DNA of 64,000 nucleotides from Anderseniella sp963698275 (GTDB taxonomy: Bacteria; Pseudomonadota; Alphaproteobacteria; Rhizobiales; Aestuariivirgaceae): contig CAVOQE010000001.1 in assembly GCA_963698275.1 (NCBI GenBank), positions 1 through 64,000 on the forward strand, written 5' to 3'. Made by a program: the position numbers and the translations under genes. Shown piece after piece: positions 7,409 to 15,377 of the stretch. The notes below the pieces were generated by a model. That model searched no databases and had not been told where the DNA came from. It saw only the letters and a program-made list of their open reading frames with translations. The number at the start of each line of letters is the position of its first letter. Position 1 is the stretch's first letter.

Positions 7409-7506
7409 AAGCCCCAGAGCGAGTCACTGACGCGCGTTCTGCCTTTTTCTGGTGCCATGGGACTCAGCAAGTTGTTCCTTGCGCTGATGGACTCTAAAAT
7501 GGCTTG
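7409..7506. repeat. Dispersed structured repeat, copy A4
   Basis: Hairpin 1 is intact (CCAGA 7414-7418 with TCTGG 7448-7452) around GTCACTGACGCG. The GACTCAGCAAG segment follows, but the outer arm of hairpin 2 has changed (GGACTC instead of GAGTC), so that stem is lost in this copy. Confidence 0.7.
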
Positions 7507-7512
7507 TGGGCG

Positions 7513-7779
7513 CTAGTCCGGAAACTCCAAATTGTCCACTTCCTCTGCGAGGCCCCGCATTGAACGGAGAAGTGCCGCCAGTTCTCGTCTCTGCGCGATG
7601 GCCTTGGCGGTATAGCGTCCATGCTTGCGGGCGTTGGAATTGCCCATCGGTGCGCCGGGAGATGTTCCCCCGTGCATTCGGCAACGACTATTTGCCATCG
7701 CCGGTGACAGGCACGGGTTCCCGCCGCGTGTCCGTGCTCCGCATCGCGGGCTGTGGTGCATCGGTAATTTGTTTTGCAT
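7513..7779 (-). CDS. HGG-motif small protein of mobile elements
   Basis: 88 residues starting MQNKLPMHHSPRCGARTRGG. It has a Cys/His pattern (CGAR...CLSP...CRMHGG) followed by GAPMGNSNARKHGRYTAKAI. This is a widespread small-protein family in alphaproteobacterial phage-like regions, sometimes mislabelled as a glucan biosynthesis protein. It may bind zinc or nucleic acid; the biochemical role is unknown. GGAGG eight bases before the ATG at 7779 fixes the start. It overlaps the upstream gene by 92 bp in another frame, as in related pairs I remember. Confidence 0.72.
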   Translation of the reverse strand: MQNKLPMHHSPRCGARTRGGNPCLSPAMANSRCRMHGGTSPGAPMGNSNARKHGRYTAKAIAQRRELAALLRSMRGLAEEVDNLEFPD

Positions 7780-8311
7780 GGGGTTGTTCCTCCGTTTGTC
7801 CATGAACCCCACCCCCCCGGTGTTCGACCGAGCCGACTACAGCCTGCCCACCGGCGTGGACGTGGACATGCTCAACAGTCACCTTCTGCTGCCCCTTGCC
7901 ACGATGCTTGTTGAGGGCATCGAGCAAGGTTGTCCATGTGCGGGAGAGCTTGTTTGCCTGGTTCAGGTTTTCCTTTCGTCCCTCGAAGGTCTGCTCACCA
8001 ATCATGGCGCGGCGATAGCATTCCATCGAAGCGTTATGAGCGGCTAGCAATTGTGCTGCCATCATGCCTTCCAGCTCATCTTTTGGCTCTATTCCCATCA
8101 ATGCAGCGACTGTTGCATTGATTAGATTCTGCTGCTCGTCCCCGTCTGCGTTCTTCATCCAAAGCGCTTGCATGGTCTGATTACCCAGCATTTGGTTCCA
8201 CGTGTCTGATTGCGAACCGCCGATCATCTTGAGTTTGCCCTCAGACTTCTGTTTATCAACCACTGCGACCCGTCTTTGTTCGTTTGCTGTGCTAGGTGCC
8301 TGCTTTTTCAT
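7688..8311 (-). CDS. Conserved hypothetical protein of alphaproteobacterial mobile elements
   Basis: 207 residues, no membrane segment. The central part is helical (NLINATVAALMGIEPKDELE, MMAAQLLAAHNASMECYRRA). The C-terminal half holds VTVEHVHVHAGGQAVVGSVE, a strand-rich motif seen in a family that pairs with HGG-motif proteins. GGAG stands four bases before the ATG at 8311. Its 3' end overlaps the HGG gene, so the two are probably co-translated. I infer a role in element maintenance or packaging from neighbourhood only. Confidence 0.72.
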   Translation of the reverse strand: MKKQAPSTANEQRRVAVVDKQKSEGKLKMIGGSQSDTWNQMLGNQTMQALWMKNADGDEQQNLINATVAALMGIEPKDELEGMMAAQLLAAHNASMECYRRAMIGEQTFEGRKENLNQANKLSRTWTTLLDALNKHRGKGQQKVTVEHVHVHAGGQAVVGSVEHRGGGVHGQTEEQPHAKQITDAPQPAMRSTDTRREPVPVTGDGK

Positions 8312-8351
8312 TGACTCCGCCTTATACTATTTTTGCTTTGGTGCTTCCCGG

Positions 8352-8405
8352 CCCAGAGAGACTCGCTGACGCGGGTTTTGTGTTCTCTGGTGTGATGGGA
8401 CTCTG
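8352..8405. repeat. Dispersed structured repeat, copy A5 (short)
   Basis: Only the hairpin 1 region is present: CCAGAGA 8353-8359 pairs with TCTCTGG 8384-8390. The stem is two pairs longer than in A1 and A4, with changes on both arms that keep pairing. The loop retains GCTGACGCG. Confidence 0.65.
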
Positions 8406-8493
8406 AAAAGTCCGCATCGAATCTGTTGACCATCTTTCGCAGCTCTGGGGCTATCCAGTTCCGAGTATTACCCTTTCAGAACCGTGATCTGAA

Positions 8494-8685
8494 CTATGCT
8501 GCGTCTTGTTCCGATATTTCTCCTGAAACCCCGGTTCGGTGTATCGCATCGAGAATCGCCATGCGCATGAAACTCGCTGCGGTAAGCCCTTTGCGGCGAG
8601 CTACCAGGTGAACCATCGACATGAAATCAGATGGCACACGAAAGTGCGCGTGATCCTCATAGGCAGCAGGGTTTTGATTGCTCAT
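8494..8685 (-). CDS. Small ribbon-helix-helix-like protein (63 aa)
   Basis: The segment AHFRVPSDFMSMVHLVARRK followed by LTAASFMRMAILDAI has the strand-helix-turn-helix layout of Arc/CopG-type DNA-binding proteins. Such proteins often autoregulate replication or mobilisation genes. AGGAG nine bases before the ATG at 8685 supports the start. The gene lies downstream of the Rep-like gene on the same strand and could control its copy number. The assignment rests on pattern only. Confidence 0.6.
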   Translation of the reverse strand: MSNQNPAAYEDHAHFRVPSDFMSMVHLVARRKGLTAASFMRMAILDAIHRTGVSGEISEQDAA

Positions 8686-8757
8686 GAAATGTCTCTCCTA
8701 GTTGTTTCAAGTTGTATTTAAAATCGTGTAAGTGTATGAAATATATATTTATTTACC

Positions 8758-9099
8758 CTAGCTTATATCACATGCGGTTGCCACCTTTACCCGTATGGTT
8801 TCAAGAGTTTGAGCCTGTTTGGTAGACAAACTTGCGTGTGCCATGATGCCGATAAGGAAACGCCGCTCGAAGTCGGTCATGTGCGCTTTGTGCCTGAGCA
8901 GACCGGTTGCAATTCTGCAATGTACCGGTGATGGCGCGGCCATTTCCGACACCCCAAAGGCGTTGTGCCACGTCTCGCCTTTACTGGTTATCAGCTGATG
9001 CGCCTTGCGTGCAGCTGACAGGGCTTCACCATCATGGGCAGAGCCGATCATGCCAAGTAGCTTGGCCAGCTTCTGAAGGTCTGATGCATGGAGGCTCAT
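8758..9099 (-). CDS. Conserved hypothetical protein coupled to the Rep-like gene
   Basis: 113 residues, soluble and helical. The N-terminal part (LQKLAKLLGMIGSAHDGEAL, SAARKAHQLI) matches a short conserved domain often found at the start of DUF2786-like and mobile-element proteins. Its ATG overlaps the stop of the upstream Rep-like gene (ATGA), implying coupled translation and a shared process. The biochemical function is unknown. Confidence 0.68.
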   Translation of the reverse strand: MSLHASDLQKLAKLLGMIGSAHDGEALSAARKAHQLITSKGETWHNAFGVSEMAAPSPVHCRIATGLLRHKAHMTDFERRFLIGIMAHASLSTKQAQTLETIRVKVATACDIS

Positions 9100-10115
9100 G
9101 GCTTGCCTCCTGTCATAGGAGTGGTAGATTTGGCGCTCTCGCGCGCGTATTGCGCATAAAAACTGTCGCGGGCTTTCTGGCCGAGGTTCTGCGACAGACC
9201 ACTTCGCTTGATCCAGACAACACCTTGAGGTTTGCGATTACCGCTGTATCGGCGACAGGTGAATTGATCAGATCCCTTGGTCATGTATTGCAGGCGCTTG
9301 TCGGGACCGCAGTAACCTGGCTTCGTGCGCGGATCGACCTTAACTGCACCATCGCCTTCAGCGTCAAACCAACCAGATGCTTTGGCTTTGAAAGCTGATT
9401 TCAGCTTGGGCGGCACATGCACCAGAAAATGCGTGTTTGGAATCGCATCCCCAAGCTTGGAAGCCGGGTTTTCGTGCGCGTAGATATATGCTGCCGTCGC
9501 ATCTTTGTCCCTGAGCCACTGGGCCATGCGCTTGGTTCCGCTTTGGAAGGTCGTAGCGTCCAGATCACCATGTGTCGTGACCAGCCAAGCCACAGTAATG
9601 AAGGTATTGAGTGGCGCACCAATTCTGGAAGCATGAGCATCTGCGAGGTGAAGATCATCCACCTGCCAAGGTTTCAACTTGGTGATGTCTCGGTAACGGG
9701 ATTTACGTGTATGGGAAGGACCCCGCTTACGCGGTGCTAAACTAATAGAAGTGTCTGGGTTTTGAGGATCACGCTCAGCACCGGAAAAAGTCTTTACTTC
9801 AAAGGGCTTTACGCTTTTGCGGGGGTCAATGGCGTTCTGCAAGTTTCTGCCGGTCTGGTTCCCGTCCTGTTCGCGCGAAGCGAGTAATTTAAGTAGCGTA
9901 GGCAAGCCTGTTTTTGGCTTGAACCGTTCAGCGCGCGTTGCCTGGAACTCAACCTCCGGAGTGATGGCAGGGATAATGATGACAGAGGTGTGGTTGGGAA
10001 GTCTGCCAATATCAGACCACAGCCTTGTATGGGCCTTCTTATCCAGGAGTTGTGGGTCAAAGATTGTATTCTGATTGTTGACCAAATGGCTAAACTGAGT
10101 GCGGGGTAAAGCCAT
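9096..10115 (-). CDS. Putative HUH / rolling-circle replication initiator
   Basis: 339 residues from MALPRTQFSHLV at 10115; the frame is open further upstream to 10310, but AAGGTGAGG precedes this ATG. The C-terminal half shows LNTFITVAWL, then NTHFLVHVPP (two His separated by three hydrophobic residues, like an HUH metal motif), then RLQYMTKGSDQ (a Tyr-x-x-Lys that could be catalytic) and GLSQNLGQKARD. This order matches Rep-like proteins I know from small alphaproteobacterial mobile elements. If correct, it nicks the excised circle to start rolling-circle replication. The HUH reading is an inference; the spacing is not textbook. Confidence 0.6.
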   Translation of the reverse strand: MALPRTQFSHLVNNQNTIFDPQLLDKKAHTRLWSDIGRLPNHTSVIIIPAITPEVEFQATRAERFKPKTGLPTLLKLLASREQDGNQTGRNLQNAIDPRKSVKPFEVKTFSGAERDPQNPDTSISLAPRKRGPSHTRKSRYRDITKLKPWQVDDLHLADAHASRIGAPLNTFITVAWLVTTHGDLDATTFQSGTKRMAQWLRDKDATAAYIYAHENPASKLGDAIPNTHFLVHVPPKLKSAFKAKASGWFDAEGDGAVKVDPRTKPGYCGPDKRLQYMTKGSDQFTCRRYSGNRKPQGVVWIKRSGLSQNLGQKARDSFYAQYARESAKSTTPMTGGKP

Positions 10116-10227
10116 AATGCTACGCCTCACCTTTTGGTGTGACGTGCGGTGGTTGAGGAAGGTGCCCTGCCTCGCATGATGAAGCGCACATAGAAGGGAA
10201 TGAGAAGAGAACAGACAGTGAATTGCC

Positions 10228-10245
10228 TGTGTCAGTTTTGTGCCA
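10228..10245. other. Candidate attachment core (attR-like)
   Basis: TGTGTCAGTTTTGTGCCA matches positions 66-83 at 17 of 18 bases in the same orientation. It lies just past the Rep-like gene and before the serC leader, where the chromosomal backbone resumes. Confidence 0.45.
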
Positions 10246-10330
10246 CTTCTTCTCGCTCGTTCCAGCTTCGTTCTGAAATGACCTGCGGCATTCTGCACGA
10301 TAATCAACAAAAGGCTTGCGGTTTTTCGGG

Positions 10331-10401
10331 GTTTTGGGTATCCCGGTCAGTGGGACACCTCTCCCCAACGAGAGGCTTTTCATCTGGAAGGATGACCAGA
10401 A
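10331..10401 (+). ncRNA. Putative serC leader RNA (cis-regulatory)
   Basis: Three stacked hairpins precede serC. Stem 1 pairs 10337-10344 with 10352-10359 (one mismatch). Stem 2 pairs CCTCTC 10358-10363 with GAGAGG 10370-10375. Stem 3 pairs CTGG 10384-10387 with CCAG 10396-10399 and holds the AAGGA ribosome binding site in its loop. Stems 1 and 2 share two bases, so they compete. A known alphaproteobacterial serC motif also has its last stem over the serC ribosome binding site. Identity is recalled, not searched. Confidence 0.6.
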
Positions 10402-11568
10402 ATGACCATTGCAAAACCGGCATCGCGGCCGGAAAATCCGCGTTTTTCGTCCGGACCGTGCGCCAAGATCCCCGGCTGGACCCCCGATATCCTCAAATCT
10501 GCCTTTCTCGGACGCTCGCATCGCGCTGGCGACGGCAAGCTGCGTCTGAAACGTGCGATTGATCTGACGCGTGACGTGCTGCAGGTGCCGGACGATTACC
10601 TGATCGGCATTGTGCCGGCATCCGACACAGGTGCGGTTGAAATGGCCATGTGGAGCCTGTTGGGTGAACGTGGCGTGGACATGCTGGCCTGGGAAAGCTT
10701 CGGGGAAGGCTGGGTAACCGACGCGGTCAAGCAGTTGAAGCTCAACGATGTGCGTCTGATCAAGGCAGGATATGGCGAACTGCCGGATTTGTCTGACGTT
10801 GATTTTGACCGTGATGTGGTTTTCACCTGGAATGGAACAACCAGCGGAGTGCGGGTGCCCGATGGCGACTTCATCCCGGCCGGAAGGGCAGGGTTGACCA
10901 TATGTGATGCGACATCAGCGGCGTTTGCCCAGCGGCTGGATTTCACAAAACTCGATGTGGTGACCTACTCCTGGCAAAAAGTGCTCGGCGGCGAAGGCGG
11001 CCACGGCATGCTGATCCTGTCGCCACGCGCCGTTGAGCGGCTGGAAAGCTACACGCCGCCATGGCCACTGCCGAAGATTTTCCGCCTGACCAAGGCCGGC
11101 AAGGTCAATGCCGGTATCTTCAGGGGCGAAACCATCAATACGCCGTCCATGTTGTGTGTTGAAGATTACATCAAGGCATTGGAGTGGGCCCAGGGTGCAG
11201 GTGGTCTGGATGGCCTGATGGCACGTGCCGACGCCAATGCAGATGCATTGAATGCGTGGGTCGATCGCACAGACTGGATTGATAACCTGGCTGCGGTGAA
11301 GCAAACCCGCTCCAACACGTCGGTGTGCCTGAAACTGTCTGCATCCGCGGTGTCCGGGCTGAGTGATGATGAGGCAACCAGCCTGCCGAAGAAAATCGCC
11401 AGGCTTCTGGAGACTGAACAAGTCGCCTTCGACATCGGTGCCTATCGCGACGCACCGGCGGGCCTTCGTGTGTGGTGTGGTGCAACTGTTGAAACGTCCG
11501 ATGTGGAAGCGCTGACGTCCTGGCTTGACTGGGCCTATGCGCAGGCATCTTCGTCACCGCCTGCCTGA
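10402..11568 (+). CDS. serC: Phosphoserine aminotransferase
   Basis: This 388-residue pyridoxal-phosphate aminotransferase makes 3-phosphoserine from 3-phosphohydroxypyruvate and glutamate, the second step of serine synthesis; it can also act in vitamin B6 synthesis. The segment VVTYSWQKVLGGEGGHG carries the cofactor-binding lysine. RFSSGPCAK near the N-terminus and FRGETINTPSML are typical of the alphaproteobacterial type. It is followed 56 bp later by serA, so the two first steps are co-transcribed. Its ribosome binding site sits in the last hairpin of the leader, which suggests translational control. Confidence 0.96.
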   Translation: MTIAKPASRPENPRFSSGPCAKIPGWTPDILKSAFLGRSHRAGDGKLRLKRAIDLTRDVLQVPDDYLIGIVPASDTGAVEMAMWSLLGERGVDMLAWESFGEGWVTDAVKQLKLNDVRLIKAGYGELPDLSDVDFDRDVVFTWNGTTSGVRVPDGDFIPAGRAGLTICDATSAAFAQRLDFTKLDVVTYSWQKVLGGEGGHGMLILSPRAVERLESYTPPWPLPKIFRLTKAGKVNAGIFRGETINTPSMLCVEDYIKALEWAQGAGGLDGLMARADANADALNAWVDRTDWIDNLAAVKQTRSNTSVCLKLSASAVSGLSDDEATSLPKKIARLLETEQVAFDIGAYRDAPAGLRVWCGATVETSDVEALTSWLDWAYAQASSSPPA

Positions 11569-11624
11569 CGCAAATCCAATTTTCATCCGAACAAACACAA
11601 ATTTCTAAAACCGGAGCAAGCCTG

Positions 11625-13211
11625 ATGGCACCTCGTGTACTCGTATCTGACAAACTCTCACCGGCCGCGATTGAAATTTTCAAGGCGCGTGGCATCGACG
11701 TGGACTTCGAACCTGATCTTGGCAAGGACAAGGATGCACTGCTGGCCCGCATTGGCGACTATGATGGTCTTGCCATCAGGTCTGCCACCAAGGTCACTGC
11801 CAAGATCATAGACGCTGCAACCAATCTCAAAGTGATTGGCCGGGCGGGAATTGGCGTCGACAATGTCGACATTCCGGCGGCTTCCGCCAGAGGTATCATC
11901 GTGATGAACACGCCGTTCGGCAACACGATCACCACGGCAGAACATGCCATTTCCATGATGCTGGCGCTGGCGCGCCAGATACCGGAAGCCAATGCATCGA
12001 CCCAGGCCGGCAAATGGGAGAAGTCCCGCTTCATGGGTGTCGAACTGTTCAACAAGACACTCGGTCTGATCGGGTGCGGCAATATCGGATCCATTGTTGC
12101 CGACAGGGCGCTGGGCCTGCGCATGCGGGTCATTGCATTTGACCCGTTCCTGTCTGACGAGCGCGCAATCGAACTCGGTGTGGAAAAAGTCGAGCTGGAA
12201 GGGTTGCTGAAACGGGCGGACTTCATTTCGCTGCATACGCCCTTGACCGACAAGACCCGCAATATTCTGGATGCCAGGGCCATGACGCAGATGAAAAAAG
12301 GAGTGCGTATCGTCAATTGCGCGCGCGGCGGCCTGGTATCCGAAGAAGCGCTCAAGGTGGCACTTGATGCCGGACATGTGGCAGGTGCCGCACTCGATGT
12401 GTTCGAGGTTGAGCCTGCAAAAGATAATGCGCTGTTTGGCCATCCGAATGTGGTTTGCACGCCTCACCTGGGCGCGGCCACTTCGGAAGCGCAGGAGAAC
12501 GTCGCATTGCAGGTTGCCGAGCAGATGTCCGACTATTTGTTGCAGGGGGCCGTTTCCAATGCGCTCAATATGCCTTCAATTTCGGCTGAGGAAGCACCGC
12601 GCCTGAAGCCGTTCGTGGCACTTGCCGAACAGTTGGGTTCGTTTGCCGGACAGGCGACGGATAGCTCGATCATGGCCGTTGCGATTGAATACGCAGGCGA
12701 TGTGGCCGAAATGAACATAAAGGCACTGACGTCCGCACTGCTGGCGGGTTTGTTCCGCCCCATCCTCGGCGATGTTAACATGGTATCAGCGCCCGTCATG
12801 GCCAGGGAGCGCTCGATCAAGGTGGATGAGGTGCGCCAGACCAAGCGTGGCGTTTATGAGAACTATATCCGGTTAACCGTCAGAACCGCCAAGCAGGGAC
12901 GTTCGGTGGCGGGTACGGTTTTCTCCGACGGCAAACCACGGATCATCCAGATCAAGGGCATCAACATGGAAGCCGAACTTGGCAAACAGATGATCTACGT
13001 GACCAATGAGGACAAGCCCGGGTTTATTGGTGCGTTTGGGCGACTTCTGGGTGATGCAAATGTCAATATTGCAACGTTCAACCTCGGTCGCGACGAAGCA
13101 GGCGGCAACGCCATCTGCCTGGCAGAGATAGATGGTCGCGTAACACCCGACTTGCTTGCCAAGATTGAGGCGCTACCCCAGGTGCAACAAGCCAAGTGCC
13201 TGACTTTCTGA
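11625..13211 (+). CDS. serA: D-3-phosphoglycerate dehydrogenase
   Basis: A 528-residue enzyme oxidising 3-phosphoglycerate to 3-phosphohydroxypyruvate with NAD, the committed step of serine synthesis. It is the long type. The catalytic domain contains the NAD motif GLIGCGNIGSIV, the arginine box NCARGGLV, the glutamate region DVFEVEP and the catalytic histidine in TPHLGAAT. An intervening domain and a C-terminal ACT domain (MIYVTNEDKPGFIGAFGRLL) follow; the ACT domain may bind serine as feedback inhibitor. The ATG follows GGAGCAAGCC. It runs convergently to within 6 bp of the cytochrome gene. Confidence 0.97.
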   Translation: MAPRVLVSDKLSPAAIEIFKARGIDVDFEPDLGKDKDALLARIGDYDGLAIRSATKVTAKIIDAATNLKVIGRAGIGVDNVDIPAASARGIIVMNTPFGNTITTAEHAISMMLALARQIPEANASTQAGKWEKSRFMGVELFNKTLGLIGCGNIGSIVADRALGLRMRVIAFDPFLSDERAIELGVEKVELEGLLKRADFISLHTPLTDKTRNILDARAMTQMKKGVRIVNCARGGLVSEEALKVALDAGHVAGAALDVFEVEPAKDNALFGHPNVVCTPHLGAATSEAQENVALQVAEQMSDYLLQGAVSNALNMPSISAEEAPRLKPFVALAEQLGSFAGQATDSSIMAVAIEYAGDVAEMNIKALTSALLAGLFRPILGDVNMVSAPVMARERSIKVDEVRQTKRGVYENYIRLTVRTAKQGRSVAGTVFSDGKPRIIQIKGINMEAELGKQMIYVTNEDKPGFIGAFGRLLGDANVNIATFNLGRDEAGGNAICLAEIDGRVTPDLLAKIEALPQVQQAKCLTF

Positions 13212-13217
13212 CCGATG

Positions 13218-13568
13218 TCACTCAGTTGCAGCGATGGATTCAATGTAGAGCAGCAGGTCTTCGGCCTGCTGTTCTGAAAACTCCCATTTGGGCATCGGAT
13301 CATGGCCCAGTGGCAGGCCTTCCAGCAGTTGATCTGCAACGCCTTCCAGTGTCAGTTTTGGCAAGAGGGTAGAAAACGGCGGTGATTTTTCCTCTTTGCC
13401 GGGCCCGGGACCTGAAATCGCATGACACTTCGCGCACAACAGTTGCGCCAGCTCCTTGCCGCGCTGGACGGAGGCCATCTCATCATCGCCGCGTGCAGGT
13501 GTCTGGCTGACGGTCATTGCCAGGATCAGCAATCCAGTCATGGCGGGTGTGAACTTGACAGGGAACAA
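13218..13568 (-). CDS. Class I c-type cytochrome
   Basis: This periplasmic monohaem cytochrome c has 116 residues. The signal peptide (MTGLLILAMTVSQTPARG) is followed by the haem site CAKCH and a likely axial methionine in GHDPMPKWEFS near the C-terminus. It probably shuttles electrons to an oxidase or reductase not in this window. The start is a TTG at 13568 with AGGAAAG upstream; the ATG at 13541 is an alternative but would leave a short signal peptide. The partner redox enzyme is unknown. Confidence 0.85.
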   Translation of the reverse strand: MFPVKFTPAMTGLLILAMTVSQTPARGDDEMASVQRGKELAQLLCAKCHAISGPGPGKEEKSPPFSTLLPKLTLEGVADQLLEGLPLGHDPMPKWEFSEQQAEDLLLYIESIAATE

Positions 13569-13596
13569 GATGTGACTTTCCTAACGTAATGCCGCA

Positions 13597-13618
13597 GTTT
13601 AACCTTATCTCGCTCTAG
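13597..13618. repeat. Fragment of the MITE-like repeat end (family D)
   Basis: AGTTTAACCTTATCTCGCTC and the following TAG match the right end of the 37919-38219 element at about 20 of 22 positions. It lies between the divergent cytochrome and MuiA-like genes. Confidence 0.6.
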
Positions 13619-13663
13619 TATATCCTAATCCGGGTCTGGAGTGGGGACTTTGAGGAAAATCAA

Positions 13664-15343
13664 ATGATGAAACTGCACTCCGTACTGCTGTCCGGTGTTT
13701 TTCTGTCCTTGTGTATTGTACCGGCACCGGCGGATGAAATTCGAGCCGAGCTTGATCTTGCGGAGGTGACGGTAAATCCTCGCGGCGCGCAATTGACGCG
13801 AACCGGGGAGGTTGAGTTGCCTGCCGGGGCACATGAAGTGGTTCTCGACACACTGCCGCAGGGGATCATGGCAGCATCCGTGCAGGTTGAGGCGGTGTCG
13901 GACAGTGATGCCGAAATCGGCACTGTTGATGTATCGAGAATCGCGCTTGATCCCGAACAGGAAGCAACAGGCAAGCGCAAGTCCTTGCAGAACGAACTGG
14001 AAGGGCTGGTACGCGACCGGGCAAGGCACGAGCGTGTACGTGTTGATGCCCAGTTTCGCCGCGCAACGCTTGAACGGCTGACCGGCGGCTATGCGGCGGT
14101 CCCGTTTGCCAGCGGTAACAAGCCGGCAATCTCACCGGAGCAGATTGGAAACCTGCTGCTGCTGACCAATCGTGAGCTGTCTGAAATCTCGTCCGTCGTG
14201 CTGGAGGCAGACCAGGCGATTGTACAGATCGGCAAGCGTGAACAAGTTTTACGACGCCAGCTGCAGTTGCTCGCAACCACGCCGAACGCACGCACGAGAG
14301 TTGCCATTCAGGTCAGCGCATCAGCGCCGGCGAAAATGACGCTGTCGTTGCAGTACTCGGTACCCGATGCAGGCTGGCGCCCGGTCTATGATGCCCGCCT
14401 GAAATTGCCGGCGGACGGAAAACCGGCGGAACTGAAGCTGGTACAGCGCGCACTGGTTTTTCAGCGCTCGGGCGAAGCGTGGGATGGCGTGGCTCTGAAG
14501 CTGTCCACAGCCACGGTTACCGGGCGGACGGCAGCTCCCGACCTGCAGCCTGTGGCCATCGGGCCACAACCGGACAGGGTGCGGCTGGAACAGCAGGTGC
14601 GTGAAAGTTTTTCCGATACGGCTGGCTCACAGGAAATGCAGTCAAAGACGGCCGCTGGACTTGCTGCGCCGGCGCCAGCGCCGGTGCGGCAGCGGCAGGC
14701 GGAAGTCAGCAATGCCGGATTTCATGCGGTATATTCAATCGCCGGGCAGACCAGCGTGCCAAACAGCGGGGCGCTGAAATCTGTGCGCATTGGTGCCAGA
14801 ACGGTTGAACCGGCAATACGCGTTGACACCGCGCCACATGTCGACCCGGTTGGCTATCTGACAGGCGTTTTCAGGATTGCAGGCGAGACTCCATTGCTTG
14901 CCGGAGAGGTTTCCCTGTTTCGAGACGGCGTTTTTGCGGGCAAGTCCCGGATGCGCCAGATTGCGCCTGGTGAAGAAATGGAACTCGGGTTTGGCCGTGA
15001 CGATCTGGTTCGCGTTACCCGGCGTGAAGTTGAAAACACCGCAGGCTCCAGCGGGATCATTACCGAGCAAAGTACGTTGAAGCGGCTGTATGTGACCAGT
15101 GTCGAAAACCTTCACACGTTTCCTGTTGAAGTGCACGTGACAGACAGAATGCCGTATTCCACACATGAAGAAGTCGTGGTGGAAATGCTGCGTGAAACAA
15201 CCGGGCCCAGCGTCACTGATCCTGACAATAAAAAGGGGATTGTGGTCTGGGATGTGCCGTTAGAACCTCAGGCCAGGACGGAAATCAGATTTGGCTACAC
15301 CGTCGTGCATCCGTCCCAGATGAAGCTGGCCATACCGCGCTGA
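13664..15343 (+). CDS. MuiA-like periplasmic protein (DUF4140/DUF4139)
   Basis: 559 residues with a signal peptide (VLLSGVFLSLCIVPAPADE). The N-terminal DUF4140-like part begins EVTVNPRGAQLTRTGEVELP. A coiled-coil stretch at about residues 90-200 follows, then a DUF4139 domain rich in beta strands up to the C-terminus. The family includes Pseudomonas MuiA, named as a mucoidy inhibitor, but its molecular function is not settled. An envelope-associated periplasmic role is inferred. GAGGAAAAT precedes the first ATG of an ATGATG pair. The gene stands alone, divergent from the cytochrome gene. Confidence 0.85.
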   Translation: MMKLHSVLLSGVFLSLCIVPAPADEIRAELDLAEVTVNPRGAQLTRTGEVELPAGAHEVVLDTLPQGIMAASVQVEAVSDSDAEIGTVDVSRIALDPEQEATGKRKSLQNELEGLVRDRARHERVRVDAQFRRATLERLTGGYAAVPFASGNKPAISPEQIGNLLLLTNRELSEISSVVLEADQAIVQIGKREQVLRRQLQLLATTPNARTRVAIQVSASAPAKMTLSLQYSVPDAGWRPVYDARLKLPADGKPAELKLVQRALVFQRSGEAWDGVALKLSTATVTGRTAAPDLQPVAIGPQPDRVRLEQQVRESFSDTAGSQEMQSKTAAGLAAPAPAPVRQRQAEVSNAGFHAVYSIAGQTSVPNSGALKSVRIGARTVEPAIRVDTAPHVDPVGYLTGVFRIAGETPLLAGEVSLFRDGVFAGKSRMRQIAPGEEMELGFGRDDLVRVTRREVENTAGSSGIITEQSTLKRLYVTSVENLHTFPVEVHVTDRMPYSTHEEVVVEMLRETTGPSVTDPDNKKGIVVWDVPLEPQARTEIRFGYTVVHPSQMKLAIPR

Positions 15344-15377
15344 ACTGTCAGACTCGGCCGGTTGCGCAGCAGGCTGT

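Noticed and set aside
4309..8405. Integron attC sites as the explanation of the A repeats
   Set aside because: The copies lack the paired GTTRRRY and RYYYAAC ends. The resemblance is only in being structured and lying between cassettes.
9096..10310. The 404-residue form of the Rep-like protein
   Set aside because: The added N-terminus runs through the attR-like repeat and reads like intergenic sequence. The ATG at 10115 has a ribosome binding site.
10120..10521. Open frames on both strands across the serC leader
   Set aside because: They overlap the start of serC and the structured leader and show no protein character.
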